Origin: PALSA-129 sp963842505
GTDB taxonomy: Bacteria > Acidobacteriota > Terriglobia > Bryobacterales > Bryobacteraceae
Length of the DNA stretch: 64,000 nucleotides
Direction of reading: 5' to 3'
Assembly (NCBI GenBank): GCA_963842505.1
Contig: CAWJGZ010000001.1
Span: 2,311,388-2,375,387, forward strand
Shown: one piece after another, positions 43,451 through 52,724 of the stretch
How the letters are laid out: every line of letters starts with the position of its first letter
Position numbering within the stretch: position 1 is the first letter of the stretch
Program-made: the position numbers and the translations under genes
The notes under the pieces: generated by a model
The model's input: the letters and a program-made list of their open reading frames with translations, nothing else
Database searches by the model: none
Told to the model about the DNA's origin: nothing

Positions 43451-45739
43451 ATGACGGATGGCGCGCTCCTCGATCACATCTCCAAACTGCCCCACGCGCG
43501 CGCCAGCTTCAAGCAGCTCGTCCGGGAATTGACTGCCAAGGGCGCGAAACGCGACGAACTGGATGCCTCGCTGGCCCGTCTGACGGCCCGCGGCGATCTG
43601 CTGGAGCCCCGAACCGGCTATTTTGCCGTGACAGCGCACAGCCGGGAATTCGCCGTCGGCCGCCTGAATATGCACCGGGATGGATATGGTTTCGTGGTTT
43701 GCGAGCGGCCCATCGAGGGAATCACCGGAGACGTCTTCATCCCGCCGGACTCTGCCGCGAAGGCCATGCACGGCGATCGCGTCGTCGCCCGGATTGCCCG
43801 CATTGAGCCCGATGGCCGCGCCGATGGCGAAATTGTCAAGGTTCTCAAACGCGCCCAACCCACGGTGGTCGGCCAGTTCAAGATCGGGCGCCGCGGGCAG
43901 TACGTGGTGCCGTTCGACGACCGCATCCACCGCTGGATCGGCATTCCCGAAGGAATGGAGCTTCCCCCCGCGGGGCCGGTGGTCGATCGCATCGGCGTCG
44001 AGGCGCCGCACGTCGATTCAGCCGGCCAGCTCGTCGGCATGATCGTCAACGTGGAACTGCTGGATTACGATGCTTCCACCGGCCGCGTCATCGAAATTCT
44101 GGGTCGTCCCGACGATTTCGGAGTCGATGTCGAAATCATCATCCGCAAGCACCACCTGCCGCATCAGTTTCCGCCCGAGGTGGTGGAACAGGCCGAACGC
44201 ATGCCTGCCGCTATCGGCGCGCACGACCTGCGAGGCCGCCGCGATTTCCGCGAACTCGACATCGTCACCATCGACGGCGAAACCGCCCGCGATTTCGATG
44301 ACGCCGTCTGGGTCGACCGCCTGCCCAATGGCAACTACGCGCTGCAGGTGCATATCGCCGATGTCAGCCACTATGTGAAACCGGGCAGCCCGATCGATAC
44401 CGAAGCCCGCTTGCGCGGCACCAGCGTCTACTTTCCGGACCGCGCCGTCCCCATGCTGCCGTTTCAGCTTTCCACCAACATCTGCTCGCTGGTGCCGCAC
44501 CAAGACCGGCTGGTGCTTTCGGCGCTGCTGGAGATCGACCACCAGGGCGAAATTGTCGCGCAGGAAATCACTCCCGGCGTCATCCGCAGCGTGGAGCGCA
44601 TGACTTACACCAACGTGCACCGGCTACTCGAAGGCGACGCGGCCATGCGCCAACGCTACCGACCGCTGGTGGAACGCTTCGAGCTGATGCAGGAGCTGGC
44701 GCTGGTGCTCAACCGCAAGCGCGTGCGCCGCGGCTCCATCGACTTCGACCTGCCGGAGCCGCTCATCGAGTTCGACGAGTGGGGCGCCATGACCGGCGTC
44801 ACGCGCGCGCAGCGCAACATCGCCCACAAATTGATCGAAGAGTTCATGCTCTCCGCCAATGAGGCCGTGGCGTCGCACCTGGAAAGCGCCGTGCCCGTTT
44901 CCATCTACCGCATCCATGAAAAGCCCGATCCTAAACGCATCATGGATTTCGAGGAAGTAGCCGCGCACTTCGGCTACTCGCTGGGAGTCGGCCCGATTCA
45001 CGTACAGAAGTTCGCCTATACCGATAAGCACCGCGACGGAACCAAGAAGCGTCGTGAAACCGTGCTGCCCGCGGGCGAAGTCAACATCAGTTCGCGGAAT
45101 TACCAGCGTCTCGTGGCCAAGATCGAAGGCAAGCCCGAGGAGCGCATTTTGAGCTACCTGATGCTGCGCTCGCTCAAACAGGCTCGCTACAGCGTAGAGA
45201 ACGTGGGCCACTTTGCGCTGGCCGCGGACACCTACACGCATTTCACGTCGCCCATCCGCCGGTATCCCGACCTCATCATTCACCGCCTGTTGCGTGGCGC
45301 CAAGATTGACGATCTGCCCGCGATCGCCGAAGAGTGCTCGCAATCCGAACGGCGCGCCGCCGATGCCGAACGCGAGCTGGTGGAGTGGAAGAAGGTCCGC
45401 TTCATGAGCGACCGCGTCGGAGATGACTTCGACGCTCTGGTCATCAGCACCGCCAAGTACGGCCTGTTTGTGGAACTGGCCGACCTGTTTATAGAAGGCC
45501 TGGTACCCATCGACACGCTGCCCGGCGATCAGTACACTTATCAGGAGAACGTTCGCAAGGTAGTAGGCAAGCGCACGCGCCGGGAGTTTTCCATCGGCGA
45601 CCGCGTGCGCGTGCTTCTCGACCGCGTGGACGCCAATGAGCGCAAGCTGCAGTTTTCGATCGTGGAAGATGAGCCCAAACGATCTGGTTCTCATTCCCGG
45701 CGGCCCGTTCCTCATGGGCCAAGAAGACGGAAGAGATGA
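43451..45739 (+). CDS. rnr: Ribonuclease R
   Basis: A 762-residue 3'-5' exoribonuclease. Order: winged-helix start (HISKLPHARASFKQLVREL), cold-shock-like RNA-binding domains (FAVGRLNMHRDGYGFVV, GDVFIPPDSAAKAMHGD), the RNB catalytic centre (IDGETARDFDDAVWVDRL near 275-290, with the Asp cluster), HFTSPIRRYPDLIIHRLL, and an S1 domain near 655-740, then a basic tail (GPRRRKR). It degrades structured RNA. Its last 71 bases also encode, in another frame, the start of the FGE-fold protein. Confidence 0.96.
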   Translation: MTDGALLDHISKLPHARASFKQLVRELTAKGAKRDELDASLARLTARGDLLEPRTGYFAVTAHSREFAVGRLNMHRDGYGFVVCERPIEGITGDVFIPPDSAAKAMHGDRVVARIARIEPDGRADGEIVKVLKRAQPTVVGQFKIGRRGQYVVPFDDRIHRWIGIPEGMELPPAGPVVDRIGVEAPHVDSAGQLVGMIVNVELLDYDASTGRVIEILGRPDDFGVDVEIIIRKHHLPHQFPPEVVEQAERMPAAIGAHDLRGRRDFRELDIVTIDGETARDFDDAVWVDRLPNGNYALQVHIADVSHYVKPGSPIDTEARLRGTSVYFPDRAVPMLPFQLSTNICSLVPHQDRLVLSALLEIDHQGEIVAQEITPGVIRSVERMTYTNVHRLLEGDAAMRQRYRPLVERFELMQELALVLNRKRVRRGSIDFDLPEPLIEFDEWGAMTGVTRAQRNIAHKLIEEFMLSANEAVASHLESAVPVSIYRIHEKPDPKRIMDFEEVAAHFGYSLGVGPIHVQKFAYTDKHRDGTKKRRETVLPAGEVNISSRNYQRLVAKIEGKPEERILSYLMLRSLKQARYSVENVGHFALAADTYTHFTSPIRRYPDLIIHRLLRGAKIDDLPAIAEECSQSERRAADAERELVEWKKVRFMSDRVGDDFDALVISTAKYGLFVELADLFIEGLVPIDTLPGDQYTYQENVRKVVGKRTRREFSIGDRVRVLLDRVDANERKLQFSIVEDEPKRSGSHSRRPVPHGPRRRKR

Positions 45740-46334
45740 AGAGCGCCCGGCCCACCGGGTGGTTGTCTCGCCGTTTCGCCTGTGCCGTTACCAGGTGACC
45801 AATGCCGATTGGGATCAGTTTCGCAAAGCCACATCCCGGGAAAAGCAGCCGTACGCTTGCCTGGCCGCGCCGGTGACGCACGTAAACTGGTTCGACGCCG
45901 TGGCTTTCTGCCGTTGGCTCTCGGAGCAGTGGGCCATGCGCGTCCGCCTGCCCAGCGAAGCCGAATGGGAATTCGCCGCGCGGGGCGGCATCGACCAGCA
46001 AATCTACCCCTGGGGCAACCAGCCGCGAGTTTATCCGGCGGGCCGCTGGCAGGATGGTCCGGAACCCGTGGCGCAAACCGAACCCAACGCCTACGGCCTA
46101 TTTGACATGTGCGAGAACGTGCACGAATGGTGCTCCGATTGGTATGACCCGGCCTACTACGCCGTTTCGCCGGAGCAGGACCCGCAAGGCCCCGGGCGTG
46201 GCAAACGCCGCAGCTCGCGCGGGGGCGCCTGGCGCCATCACGTCAAATTCTCCCGCTGCGCCGCCAGGAGCAGCATTCCACCCGAGTTCCGGTACGCGGA
46301 TTATGGGTTTCGGGTGGCGGCGGCCGCCGGGTAA
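45669..46334 (+). CDS. FGE-sulfatase (formylglycine-generating-enzyme-fold) protein
   Basis: A 221-residue protein. The ATG at 45669 is chosen because SPNDLVLIPGGPFLMGQEDG is the family's normal N-terminus; this overlaps the RNase R gene by 71 bases. Other family motifs: VTHVNWFDAVAFCRWLSEQ, VRLPSEAEWEFAARGG, NAYGLFDMCENVHEWCSDWY, and RGGAWRHHVKFSRCAARSS. The active cysteines of true formylglycine-generating enzymes, which lie in that last region, are not both present, so an FGE reaction is doubtful. No signal peptide. It may serve in another FGE-fold role such as a sulfoxide-synthase-like or regulatory protein. Confidence 0.88.
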   Translation: MSPNDLVLIPGGPFLMGQEDGRDEERPAHRVVVSPFRLCRYQVTNADWDQFRKATSREKQPYACLAAPVTHVNWFDAVAFCRWLSEQWAMRVRLPSEAEWEFAARGGIDQQIYPWGNQPRVYPAGRWQDGPEPVAQTEPNAYGLFDMCENVHEWCSDWYDPAYYAVSPEQDPQGPGRGKRRSSRGGAWRHHVKFSRCAARSSIPPEFRYADYGFRVAAAAG

Positions 46335-46394
46335 ATCGCGTCAAGGTTCGGTGCTGGCCCGCCGCCGCCGGCCTCGGCCACTGCCGGTTTCCCC

Positions 46395-47765
46395 TTACTG
46401 CAGCGACGCGCTGATCTTCACCCGGTACTCTTCGGCCTTCTGCAAAATCTGCGCCTGGTTCAACGTCAGAATCCGGCCATCGCTCACCACCGGCTTGCCA
46501 TTGACCATCACGTCGCGGACGTCGTCGGCCTTCAGAGCGTAGACCATCTGCGAAACGGCATCGTACATCGGCACGGCGTTGGGCCGGTCAAGCCGCACCA
46601 CGATCATGTCGGCGCGCTTGCCTGCTTCGAGCGAGCCGATCTCTTTTTCCATGCCCAGCACGCGCGCGCCGCGGATGGTGGCCATTTCGAGCGCCGTCGA
46701 GGCGGGCAGAATCTCGGGGTCGAGCGTCATCACCTTTTGCAGTTTGGCCGCCAGGTCCATCTCTTCGAACATGTTGAAATCGTTGTTGCTGCCGGCGGGG
46801 CCGTCCGGACCAAGGCCCACTTTCAGGCCGAGTTCCAGCATGCGCGCCACCGGCGCGACGCCGCTGGCCAGCTTCATGTTGCTCGACGGGCAGTGCGCCA
46901 CGCCCACCCCGCGCGCCTTCAGGATCTCCATGTCGGCGTCGTTGACCCACACGCAGTGCGCCGCCACCGTGCGGCCGGTGAGGACGCCGAGCGCATCGAG
47001 CGCCTTGACGGGCGACATGTGGCGCTCCCGCAGCGAGTCGTCCAGTTCTTTCTTGGTTTCGGCAAGGTGAATCAGCAGCGGCGCGTTGAATTTGTTGGCC
47101 AGCGCACGCGCGGCCTTCAGCGTCTCATCGGAATTGGTATAGATGGCGTGCGGCGCCACTGCCGCCACCACCAGTGGATCGTTGCGGAAGCGCGTCAGGT
47201 ACTTTTCGCTGAAGGCCAGTGAATCAGCCGGGGTCTTGGCGTCGGCCACCGGAAACTGGATGATGGTTTCGCCCAGCACGCCGCGCATTCCGGCCTCCAG
47301 GGCCACTTCCGCCACCACGTCCTCGAAATAGTACATGTCGGTGAACGTGGTGGTGCCGCCGAGCAGCATTTCGAGACAACCCAGGCGCGTGCCCCAACGC
47401 ACGAAATCGGGTGTCACGTTCTTGGCTTCCGCCGGGAAAATATATTTCTCCAGCCAGTCCTGCAGCTTCTTATCGTCGGCGATGCCCCGGAACAGCGACA
47501 TGGCCGCGTGGGTGTGCGTATTGATCAGGCCCGGCGCCAGAATCGCGTCGGGACGGTCCAGGCGGTGCTTCGCCTGGAACTTCGCGTCGATCTCGGCGCG
47601 CGTGCCCACTGCCACGATCCGGCCGCCGGTAACGGCAACCGCGCCGTTCTCGATGACGCGATGCTGCGCGTCTTCGGTGATGACCCACCGCGCGCTCCAG
47701 ATCCAATCCGCCGGCGCGGCGGCGAGCGAGGCAATAAAAAGGAAAAAACTACAGATACGATACAT
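46395..47765 (-). CDS. Secreted amidohydrolase of the TRZ/ATZ (SAH/adenosine deaminase-like) group
   Basis: A 456-residue protein with a hydrophobic start (MYRICSFFLFIASLAAAPA), a likely signal peptide. Metal-site motifs: NTHTHAAMSLFRG near 83-87, PLLIHLAETKKELDD (His), TVAAHCVWVNDADM (His), and LGPDGPAGSNNDF (Asp). The family includes S-adenosylhomocysteine, MTA and guanine-type deaminases. It overlaps cdd by 17 bases and ends the nucleoside salvage cluster, so a nucleoside or base is the likely substrate. A periplasmic location would be unusual for this group. Confidence 0.85.
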   Translation of the reverse strand: MYRICSFFLFIASLAAAPADWIWSARWVITEDAQHRVIENGAVAVTGGRIVAVGTRAEIDAKFQAKHRLDRPDAILAPGLINTHTHAAMSLFRGIADDKKLQDWLEKYIFPAEAKNVTPDFVRWGTRLGCLEMLLGGTTTFTDMYYFEDVVAEVALEAGMRGVLGETIIQFPVADAKTPADSLAFSEKYLTRFRNDPLVVAAVAPHAIYTNSDETLKAARALANKFNAPLLIHLAETKKELDDSLRERHMSPVKALDALGVLTGRTVAAHCVWVNDADMEILKARGVGVAHCPSSNMKLASGVAPVARMLELGLKVGLGPDGPAGSNNDFNMFEEMDLAAKLQKVMTLDPEILPASTALEMATIRGARVLGMEKEIGSLEAGKRADMIVVRLDRPNAVPMYDAVSQMVYALKADDVRDVMVNGKPVVSDGRILTLNQAQILQKAEEYRVKISASLQ

Positions 47766-48135
47766 CGAAGGGCTTCGGGAAAAGTTCTTTCAAACGGTAG
47801 GTTTCGGTTTTGCCGCGCAGGTTCACCAGGATGATGTCCACGTCGCCGCAGAATTCCCACAAAATCTGCCGGCACGCGCCGCAGGGCGGGGTCAGCACAT
47901 CGGTATCGGCCGCGATCACCACGCGCCGGAACTTGCGCGCGCCTTCGGAGATAGCCTTAAACACGGCTACGCGCTCGGCGCAGACCGTAAGCCCGTAAGT
48001 GGCATTTTCGATGTTGCAGCCGGTATGGATGCGGCCGCCGCTGTCTTCGATGGCCGCGCCCACTTGAAACTTTGAATATGGTGCGAAGGCATTTGCGCGG
48101 GCGGCCAGAGCAGCGTCAATCAGCGAGTCTTGCAT
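47749..48135 (-). CDS. cdd: Cytidine deaminase
   Basis: A 128-residue enzyme from the ATG at 48135 (MQDSLIDAALAARANAF). It deaminates cytidine or deoxycytidine. Zinc and catalytic motifs: TGCNIENATYGLTVCAER near 39-56 (Cys-Ala-Glu) and PPCGACRQILWEF near 83-95. It has the length of the homotetrameric form. It overlaps the amidohydrolase gene and lies downstream of pnp across a gap with a hairpin repeat. Confidence 0.96.
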   Translation of the reverse strand: MQDSLIDAALAARANAFAPYSKFQVGAAIEDSGGRIHTGCNIENATYGLTVCAERVAVFKAISEGARKFRRVVIAADTDVLTPPCGACRQILWEFCGDVDIILVNLRGKTETYRLKELFPKPFDVSYL

Positions 48136-48154
48136 AACAATAGAAAACAATCCT

Positions 48155-48222
48155 CAACGCGGAGACGCGGAGGCGCGGAGAAGAATAGAGAGAAACCTCT
48201 GCGTCTCTGCGTCTCCGCGTTG
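48155..48222. repeat. Inverted repeat between pnp and cdd
   Basis: CAACGCGGAGACGC (48155-48168) pairs with GCGTCTCCGCGTTG (48209-48222), flanking further GCGGAG and CTCTGCGT units. This sequence type is a dispersed repeat in many genomes from my general knowledge. It could stabilise the upstream mRNA end or lower read-through to cdd. Confidence 0.8.
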
Positions 48223-48256
48223 AAATCCTATTTTCAAAATGATGAAAATCCTCTTC

Positions 48257-49066
48257 TCAAGTTTCTAATCTCGGCAGCAGAGTTCTCAGGAAGCGCACCA
48301 GCGTGTCGCGCACCCGGGCGCCGGTTTCGAGCACTTCCGCGTGATTAATTTTCCGCGGCAGAATCCCGGCCGCCATGTTCGTCACACAGGAGATGCCCAG
48401 CACTTTGATCCCCATGTGATTGGCCACGATGGCCTCGAGCACCGTGGACATCCCGACCACGTCGGCGCCGATGGTGCGCAGATAGCGAATTTCCGCGGGC
48501 GTCTCGTAACTTGGCCCGAGCATTGCCGCATACACTCCTTCGGCAATAGGGACGCGCAGTTCCAGGGCCACTTGCTTGGCAATTTCGCGATAGGCCCGTG
48601 AATACGCCTCGGACATATCCGGAAAGCGTGGCCCCAAGGAATCGTCGTTCGGCCCCACCAGCGGATTCACGCCCTGCAAGTTGATATGGTCGGAGATCAG
48701 CAGCAGCCCGCCCTGCCCGAGAGTCAGGTTGATGCCGCCCGCCGCGTTCGTAAAGACCAGCGACCGCACGCCCAGGCGTCCCAGCACCCGCACGCCGAAG
48801 GTTACCTGCGCCGACGTATAGCCTTCGTAGAGGTGGGCGCGGCCGGCCATCACGGCTACAACCAACTCGCCCAGCTTTCCGATCACCAGCTTACCCGCGT
48901 GTCCCACCGCGGTGGACCGCGGCCAGCCGGGAATCTCCGCGTAGGGAATGTCGGTCCGTTCGCTGAGTTCGTCGGCAAACGCGCCCAGACCGCTGCCCAG
49001 CACCACGCCGGCTGCCGGCCGCAGCGGCGTGCGGCTTTCGATCAATCGTATGGCTTCTTCCGTCAC
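48257..49066 (-). CDS. Purine-nucleoside phosphorylase (inosine/guanosine type)
   Basis: A 269-residue enzyme from GTG 49066, which overlaps the nupC stop as GTGA (VTEEAIRLIESRTPLRP). It splits inosine or guanosine with phosphate. Motifs: GVVLGSGLGAFADEL, VAVMAGRAHLYEGYT, VFTNAAGGIN, and MLGPSYETPAEIRYL followed by GADVVGMSTVLEAI. The length matches the trimeric PNP-I/II class. It is the third gene of deoA-nupC-pnp. Confidence 0.95.
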   Translation of the reverse strand: MTEEAIRLIESRTPLRPAAGVVLGSGLGAFADELSERTDIPYAEIPGWPRSTAVGHAGKLVIGKLGELVVAVMAGRAHLYEGYTSAQVTFGVRVLGRLGVRSLVFTNAAGGINLTLGQGGLLLISDHINLQGVNPLVGPNDDSLGPRFPDMSEAYSRAYREIAKQVALELRVPIAEGVYAAMLGPSYETPAEIRYLRTIGADVVGMSTVLEAIVANHMGIKVLGISCVTNMAAGILPRKINHAEVLETGARVRDTLVRFLRTLLPRLET

Positions 49067-50292
49067 AACAACATTCCCGCGATACACGCCGACATGAAAT
49101 TGGCCATGGTGCCGGCCATCACCGCCCGGATGCCGAGGCGCGCCAGGTCCGACTTGCGGTTCGGCGCCAGCGATCCAATGCCGCCGATCTGGATCGCGAT
49201 GGAACTGAAATTCGCGAAGCCGCACAGTGCGTAGGTGGCGATCACGAACGACCGCGGATCGAGCGCCGCCCTCACCGCCGGCTTTCCCAGCTCCAGGAAC
49301 GCCACGAATTCATTGGTCACCAGCCGCGTGCCCAGCAGGTTGCCGATGGTGGAGGCGTCCTTCCACGGCACGCCCATGATCCACGCTACCGGCGCGAAAA
49401 CAATTCCGAAGATCTGCTGCAGCGAGCCAGGCAGCCAGCCCATCAGCGGCATAGTGTGTACCCAGCCGAGAATGCCGTTGCACATGGCGATCAGCGACAG
49501 AAACGCAATCAGCATGCCGGCTACGTTGAGCGCCAGGTGCAGCCCGTCGCCCGCGCCCTGCGCCGCTGCGTCGATCACATTAACGGCCGTCTTCTCGACT
49601 TTGATCTCCACCTTGCCGGCGGTGGCCGGCTTGCCGGTTTCGGGGATGATAATCTTCGACAGCATGATGGTGGCCGGCGCCGTCATAATCACCGCCGTCA
49701 GAAGGTGCGTGATTGACACGTTCGCCACCATCACGTACGCGGCCATCACGGAGCCGGAAACGTGCGCCATCCCGCTGGTCATGATGGTGAACAGCTCGGA
49801 TTCCGTCAGCCCCGCCAGGAACGGCTTGATGGTCAGCGGCGCTTCCGTCTGGCCCATGAAGATGCTGGCCGCCACGTTGAGGGATTCGGCGCCGCTCACC
49901 CCCATCACCTTCTGCATCAGGATGGCCATCCCCTTCACAATCCACTGCATCACGCCTAGGTAATACAGGATGGCGAAGAAGGAGGCGATGAAAATAATGA
50001 TCGGCAGCACCTGGAACGCGAAGATCACGGCGTACGGCCCATTCGGATCTCCCAGCGGCCCGAACATAAACTGCGTGCCAGCTTTCACGTAGCCCAGCAT
50101 GGCGTTCACGCCGGCGCCGATGGCCTGAAAGATCTTGCCGAAGTCCGTCTTCAACACCAGAATGGCGAAGGCGAACTGCAGTCCGAGTCCCCATGCCAGG
50201 ATGCTGAGCTTGATATCGCGCTTATGCGAAGAGCACAGCCAGGCGAAGGCCAGAATGACGATCAGGCCCAGGAACCCCGTGTAACGGCCCAT
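49063..50292 (-). CDS. nupC: Concentrative nucleoside transporter (NupC/CNT family)
   Basis: A 409-residue inner-membrane transporter with about ten hydrophobic segments, starting MGRYTGFLGLIVILAFAWL. CNT signatures: ESLNVAASIFMGQTEAPLTI near 150, TSGMAHVSGSVMAAYV near 187, TRLVTNEFVAFLELGK, and YALCGFANFSSIAIQIGG near 370. It imports nucleosides with Na+ or H+. It overlaps deoA by one base (TAATG) and pnp by four, so the three are coupled. Confidence 0.94.
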   Translation of the reverse strand: MGRYTGFLGLIVILAFAWLCSSHKRDIKLSILAWGLGLQFAFAILVLKTDFGKIFQAIGAGVNAMLGYVKAGTQFMFGPLGDPNGPYAVIFAFQVLPIIIFIASFFAILYYLGVMQWIVKGMAILMQKVMGVSGAESLNVAASIFMGQTEAPLTIKPFLAGLTESELFTIMTSGMAHVSGSVMAAYVMVANVSITHLLTAVIMTAPATIMLSKIIIPETGKPATAGKVEIKVEKTAVNVIDAAAQGAGDGLHLALNVAGMLIAFLSLIAMCNGILGWVHTMPLMGWLPGSLQQIFGIVFAPVAWIMGVPWKDASTIGNLLGTRLVTNEFVAFLELGKPAVRAALDPRSFVIATYALCGFANFSSIAIQIGGIGSLAPNRKSDLARLGIRAVMAGTMANFMSACIAGMLL

Positions 50293-51596
50293 TACCCGAC
50301 TACTTCCAGAATCAGTTCCCGCTCGTCCGGCTTCTGCGCGGAGATGTGGAAGGCGTCTTCCACCATCTCGGCCGCTTCTTCCACGCGGTCTTCCTTGGTG
50401 TAGTAGAGGCGGCAAAGCACCGAGCCGGCATCCACCTTTTCGCCGGTCTTGACCTCCAGAATGATCCCCACGGCAGGGTCGATGGCGTCTTCCTTCTTGT
50501 CGCGGCCGGCGCCGATCATGTTGGAGGCCACGCCGATGTCTTCGGCGTCGATGGAACTGACGTAGCCGGCTCGCGGCGAGGCGACCTCGCGCATCCCCGT
50601 GGCGTTGGGAAGCAGTTCGAACTTGTCGAGCGCCTGCGGATTGCCGCCCTGCGCCGCCACCACCTGCTTGAACTTCCGGTAGGCGGAGCCGTCCACCATG
50701 TGCTGTTCGGCGATGCGGCGCGCTTCCTCCAGCGTATCCGCCTTCTTGCCCAGGTGGATCATCCGCGCCGCCAGCTCGAGCGAAAGCCTGGTCAAATCGG
50801 CCGGGCCCGCGTTCTGCAACGTCTGCGAAGCTTCCATGATCTCCAAGGCATTGCCGATGGCATAACCCAGCGGCTGGTTCATGTCCGTGATCAGCGCTAC
50901 CACCTTCTTGTCCATGCGGCGGCCGATCCCCACCATGGTCTGCGCCAGGCGTCGAGCGTGTACCTGCTTCTTCATGAATGCGCCGCTGCCCACTTTCACG
51001 TCGAGCACCAACGCGTCCACGCCCTCGGCCAGCTTTTTCGACATGATCGACGACGAAATCAGCGGGATCGATTCCACCGTCGCCGTCACGTCCCGCAGCG
51101 CGTACAGCTTGCGGTCCGCCGGCGCCAGTTCGTCGCTCTGGCCGATGAAGCACAGCCCCAGCTCCGCCAGTTGTTTCTGGAATTCTTCGGCCGTCAGGTT
51201 GGTGCGGAATCCGGGAATGGCCTCGAGCTTGTCGAGCGTGCCCCCGGTGTGGCCCAGCGCGCGGCCGGACATCATCGGCACGACCACGCCAGCGGCCGCC
51301 GCCAGCGGCGCCACGATAAAGCTGGTCTTGTCGCCGACGCCTCCGGTGGAATGCTTGTCCACCTTCACGCCCGGAATTGCCGATAGATCGACTGTGTCGC
51401 CGGAACGCAGCATGCATTCCGTCAGCCGGCTTACTTCCCGGTCCGACATCCCCGAAAAGAAAACGGCCATCAAGAAAGACGACATCTGGTAGTCGGGAAT
51501 GTCGCCGTTGGTGTAACCTTCCACCAGAAACTCAATCTCCTGTGGAGCGAGTTCTTTCCCGTCGCGCTTGCGCTGGATCAAGTCAACTGTACGCAT
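50292..51596 (-). CDS. deoA: Thymidine/pyrimidine-nucleoside phosphorylase
   Basis: A 434-residue enzyme splitting thymidine (or uridine) with phosphate. Signatures: MRTVDLIQRKRDGKEL start, VDKHSTGGVGDKTSFI near 79, SGRALGHTGGTLDKLEAIPG near 109, and LVLDVKVGSGAFMKK near 197. The C-terminal domain is standard (GIILEVKTGEKVDAGSVL). It heads the leftward salvage cluster. Whether it prefers thymidine or has the broader Pdp range cannot be told. Confidence 0.95.
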   Translation of the reverse strand: MRTVDLIQRKRDGKELAPQEIEFLVEGYTNGDIPDYQMSSFLMAVFFSGMSDREVSRLTECMLRSGDTVDLSAIPGVKVDKHSTGGVGDKTSFIVAPLAAAAGVVVPMMSGRALGHTGGTLDKLEAIPGFRTNLTAEEFQKQLAELGLCFIGQSDELAPADRKLYALRDVTATVESIPLISSSIMSKKLAEGVDALVLDVKVGSGAFMKKQVHARRLAQTMVGIGRRMDKKVVALITDMNQPLGYAIGNALEIMEASQTLQNAGPADLTRLSLELAARMIHLGKKADTLEEARRIAEQHMVDGSAYRKFKQVVAAQGGNPQALDKFELLPNATGMREVASPRAGYVSSIDAEDIGVASNMIGAGRDKKEDAIDPAVGIILEVKTGEKVDAGSVLCRLYYTKEDRVEEAAEMVEDAFHISAQKPDERELILEVVG

Positions 51597-51666
51597 TATG
51601 AGACACTTAGCGTACCATTCTAAGTAGTGGAATGTAAAGGAAGGGTAATCCGGGCGCTACTGCAGC

Positions 51667-52674
51667 CTACTCCCGCCGGAAGGCCGCGATGCGCCCGCGC
51701 GCACCTACCGCCCAGCCCGCGCGGCTCGAAACGAAACTGATTGCATTGTAATTGCCGGTGTCGAACTGCTTCCAGTTTCGCCCGCCATCGGTCGAAACAT
51801 CCGCGCCGGACGGGCCTGCCGCGATCCACATCTGGCGGTCCGCCAGGTAGGCCACCGCCGAACGAAAGCCGTTGGGGGGCGTGCCATCCGGCTTGGTCCA
51901 GGTAGCGCCGCCATCGGCGGTGACCGCGATGTTGTCGGTCTTGTCGTTCGCCTTGTTGTAATCGCCACCCACTGCGACGCCGTGCATCGCGTCGGAGAAC
52001 GCCAGCGAAAAAATGCCGGCGGCGGCGGAATCGGCCCGAATGGGCGTTTGCACTACAGTCCACGTGCGGCCGCCGTCCTTGGAATGGTAGACACGGGCTG
52101 CGCCCTTACCACCGGTGCCGATCCAGGCGTCGCTCTTGCCCAGCACCGTGATCCCGGTCCCGCTGGCGGCGAACGCGCCCTCGCCTGGTAGCGCCGGCGG
52201 CATCTTCTGCCGCTGCCAGGTCTTCCCGCCATCTTGGGTGGACATCACAACCAGCTCGCCATCCACCTGGTCGCCCACCAGGATTCCATGCGTCGCGTCC
52301 CAGAACGCCATCTCGTCGAAAAAGCCCTTCGCGTCGGGATTCTGCAGGCTTAGCGTCCAGTGAGCGCCGCCATCCGTGGTCTTGTAAACGCGCGACGTCT
52401 CTCCGCTGCCGATGCTCAACAGATACGCGGTGTTCTCATCCACGCCTTGCACGTCGCGGAAGTCCAGCGTTTCAGCGCCGGGCACGGCCGCCGCCGTCCA
52501 GGTGGCGCCGCCGTCGAGCGTCTTCAGGTATGTGCCGCGAGTTCCGCTGGCCCAGGCTGTTTTCTCATTCACTGCCCACACGCCGCGCAGCGACGCATTG
52601 GTTCCGCTGGTTTGCGCCGTGAAGCTCTGTGCGAACGCGGCGCCGGCAAGAAAAATCAAAAATCCGCTTCTCAT
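51667..52674 (-). CDS. Secreted beta-propeller protein with BNR/Asp-box repeats (Ycf48-like)
   Basis: A 335-residue protein with signal peptide MRSGFLIFLAGAAFAQ. Repeated DGGxTW boxes mark the propeller: LDGGATWTA, TDGGAHWTL, QDGGKTWQR, KDGGRTWTV, ADGGATWTK and TDGGRNWKQ. The form resembles the photosystem-II stability factor Ycf48, but in a non-phototroph such proteins have other, unknown roles. It is divergent from the Mrp gene. Confidence 0.85.
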   Translation of the reverse strand: MRSGFLIFLAGAAFAQSFTAQTSGTNASLRGVWAVNEKTAWASGTRGTYLKTLDGGATWTAAAVPGAETLDFRDVQGVDENTAYLLSIGSGETSRVYKTTDGGAHWTLSLQNPDAKGFFDEMAFWDATHGILVGDQVDGELVVMSTQDGGKTWQRQKMPPALPGEGAFAASGTGITVLGKSDAWIGTGGKGAARVYHSKDGGRTWTVVQTPIRADSAAAGIFSLAFSDAMHGVAVGGDYNKANDKTDNIAVTADGGATWTKPDGTPPNGFRSAVAYLADRQMWIAAGPSGADVSTDGGRNWKQFDTGNYNAISFVSSRAGWAVGARGRIAAFRRE

Positions 52675-52724
52675 AAGGTCCCCACCAGTATATGCGCACC
52701 GGACTCCCTGTTACGATAGAAGCG

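Noticed and set aside
48155..48222. Possible CRISPR-like short repeats between pnp and cdd
   Set aside because: Only one inverted pair with related GCGGAG units; no regular spacers or cas genes.
50293..51417. 375-codon N-terminal extension of nupC
   Set aside because: It is the other frame of deoA; nupC starts at 50292 with a proper hydrophobic N-terminus and a TAATG junction.
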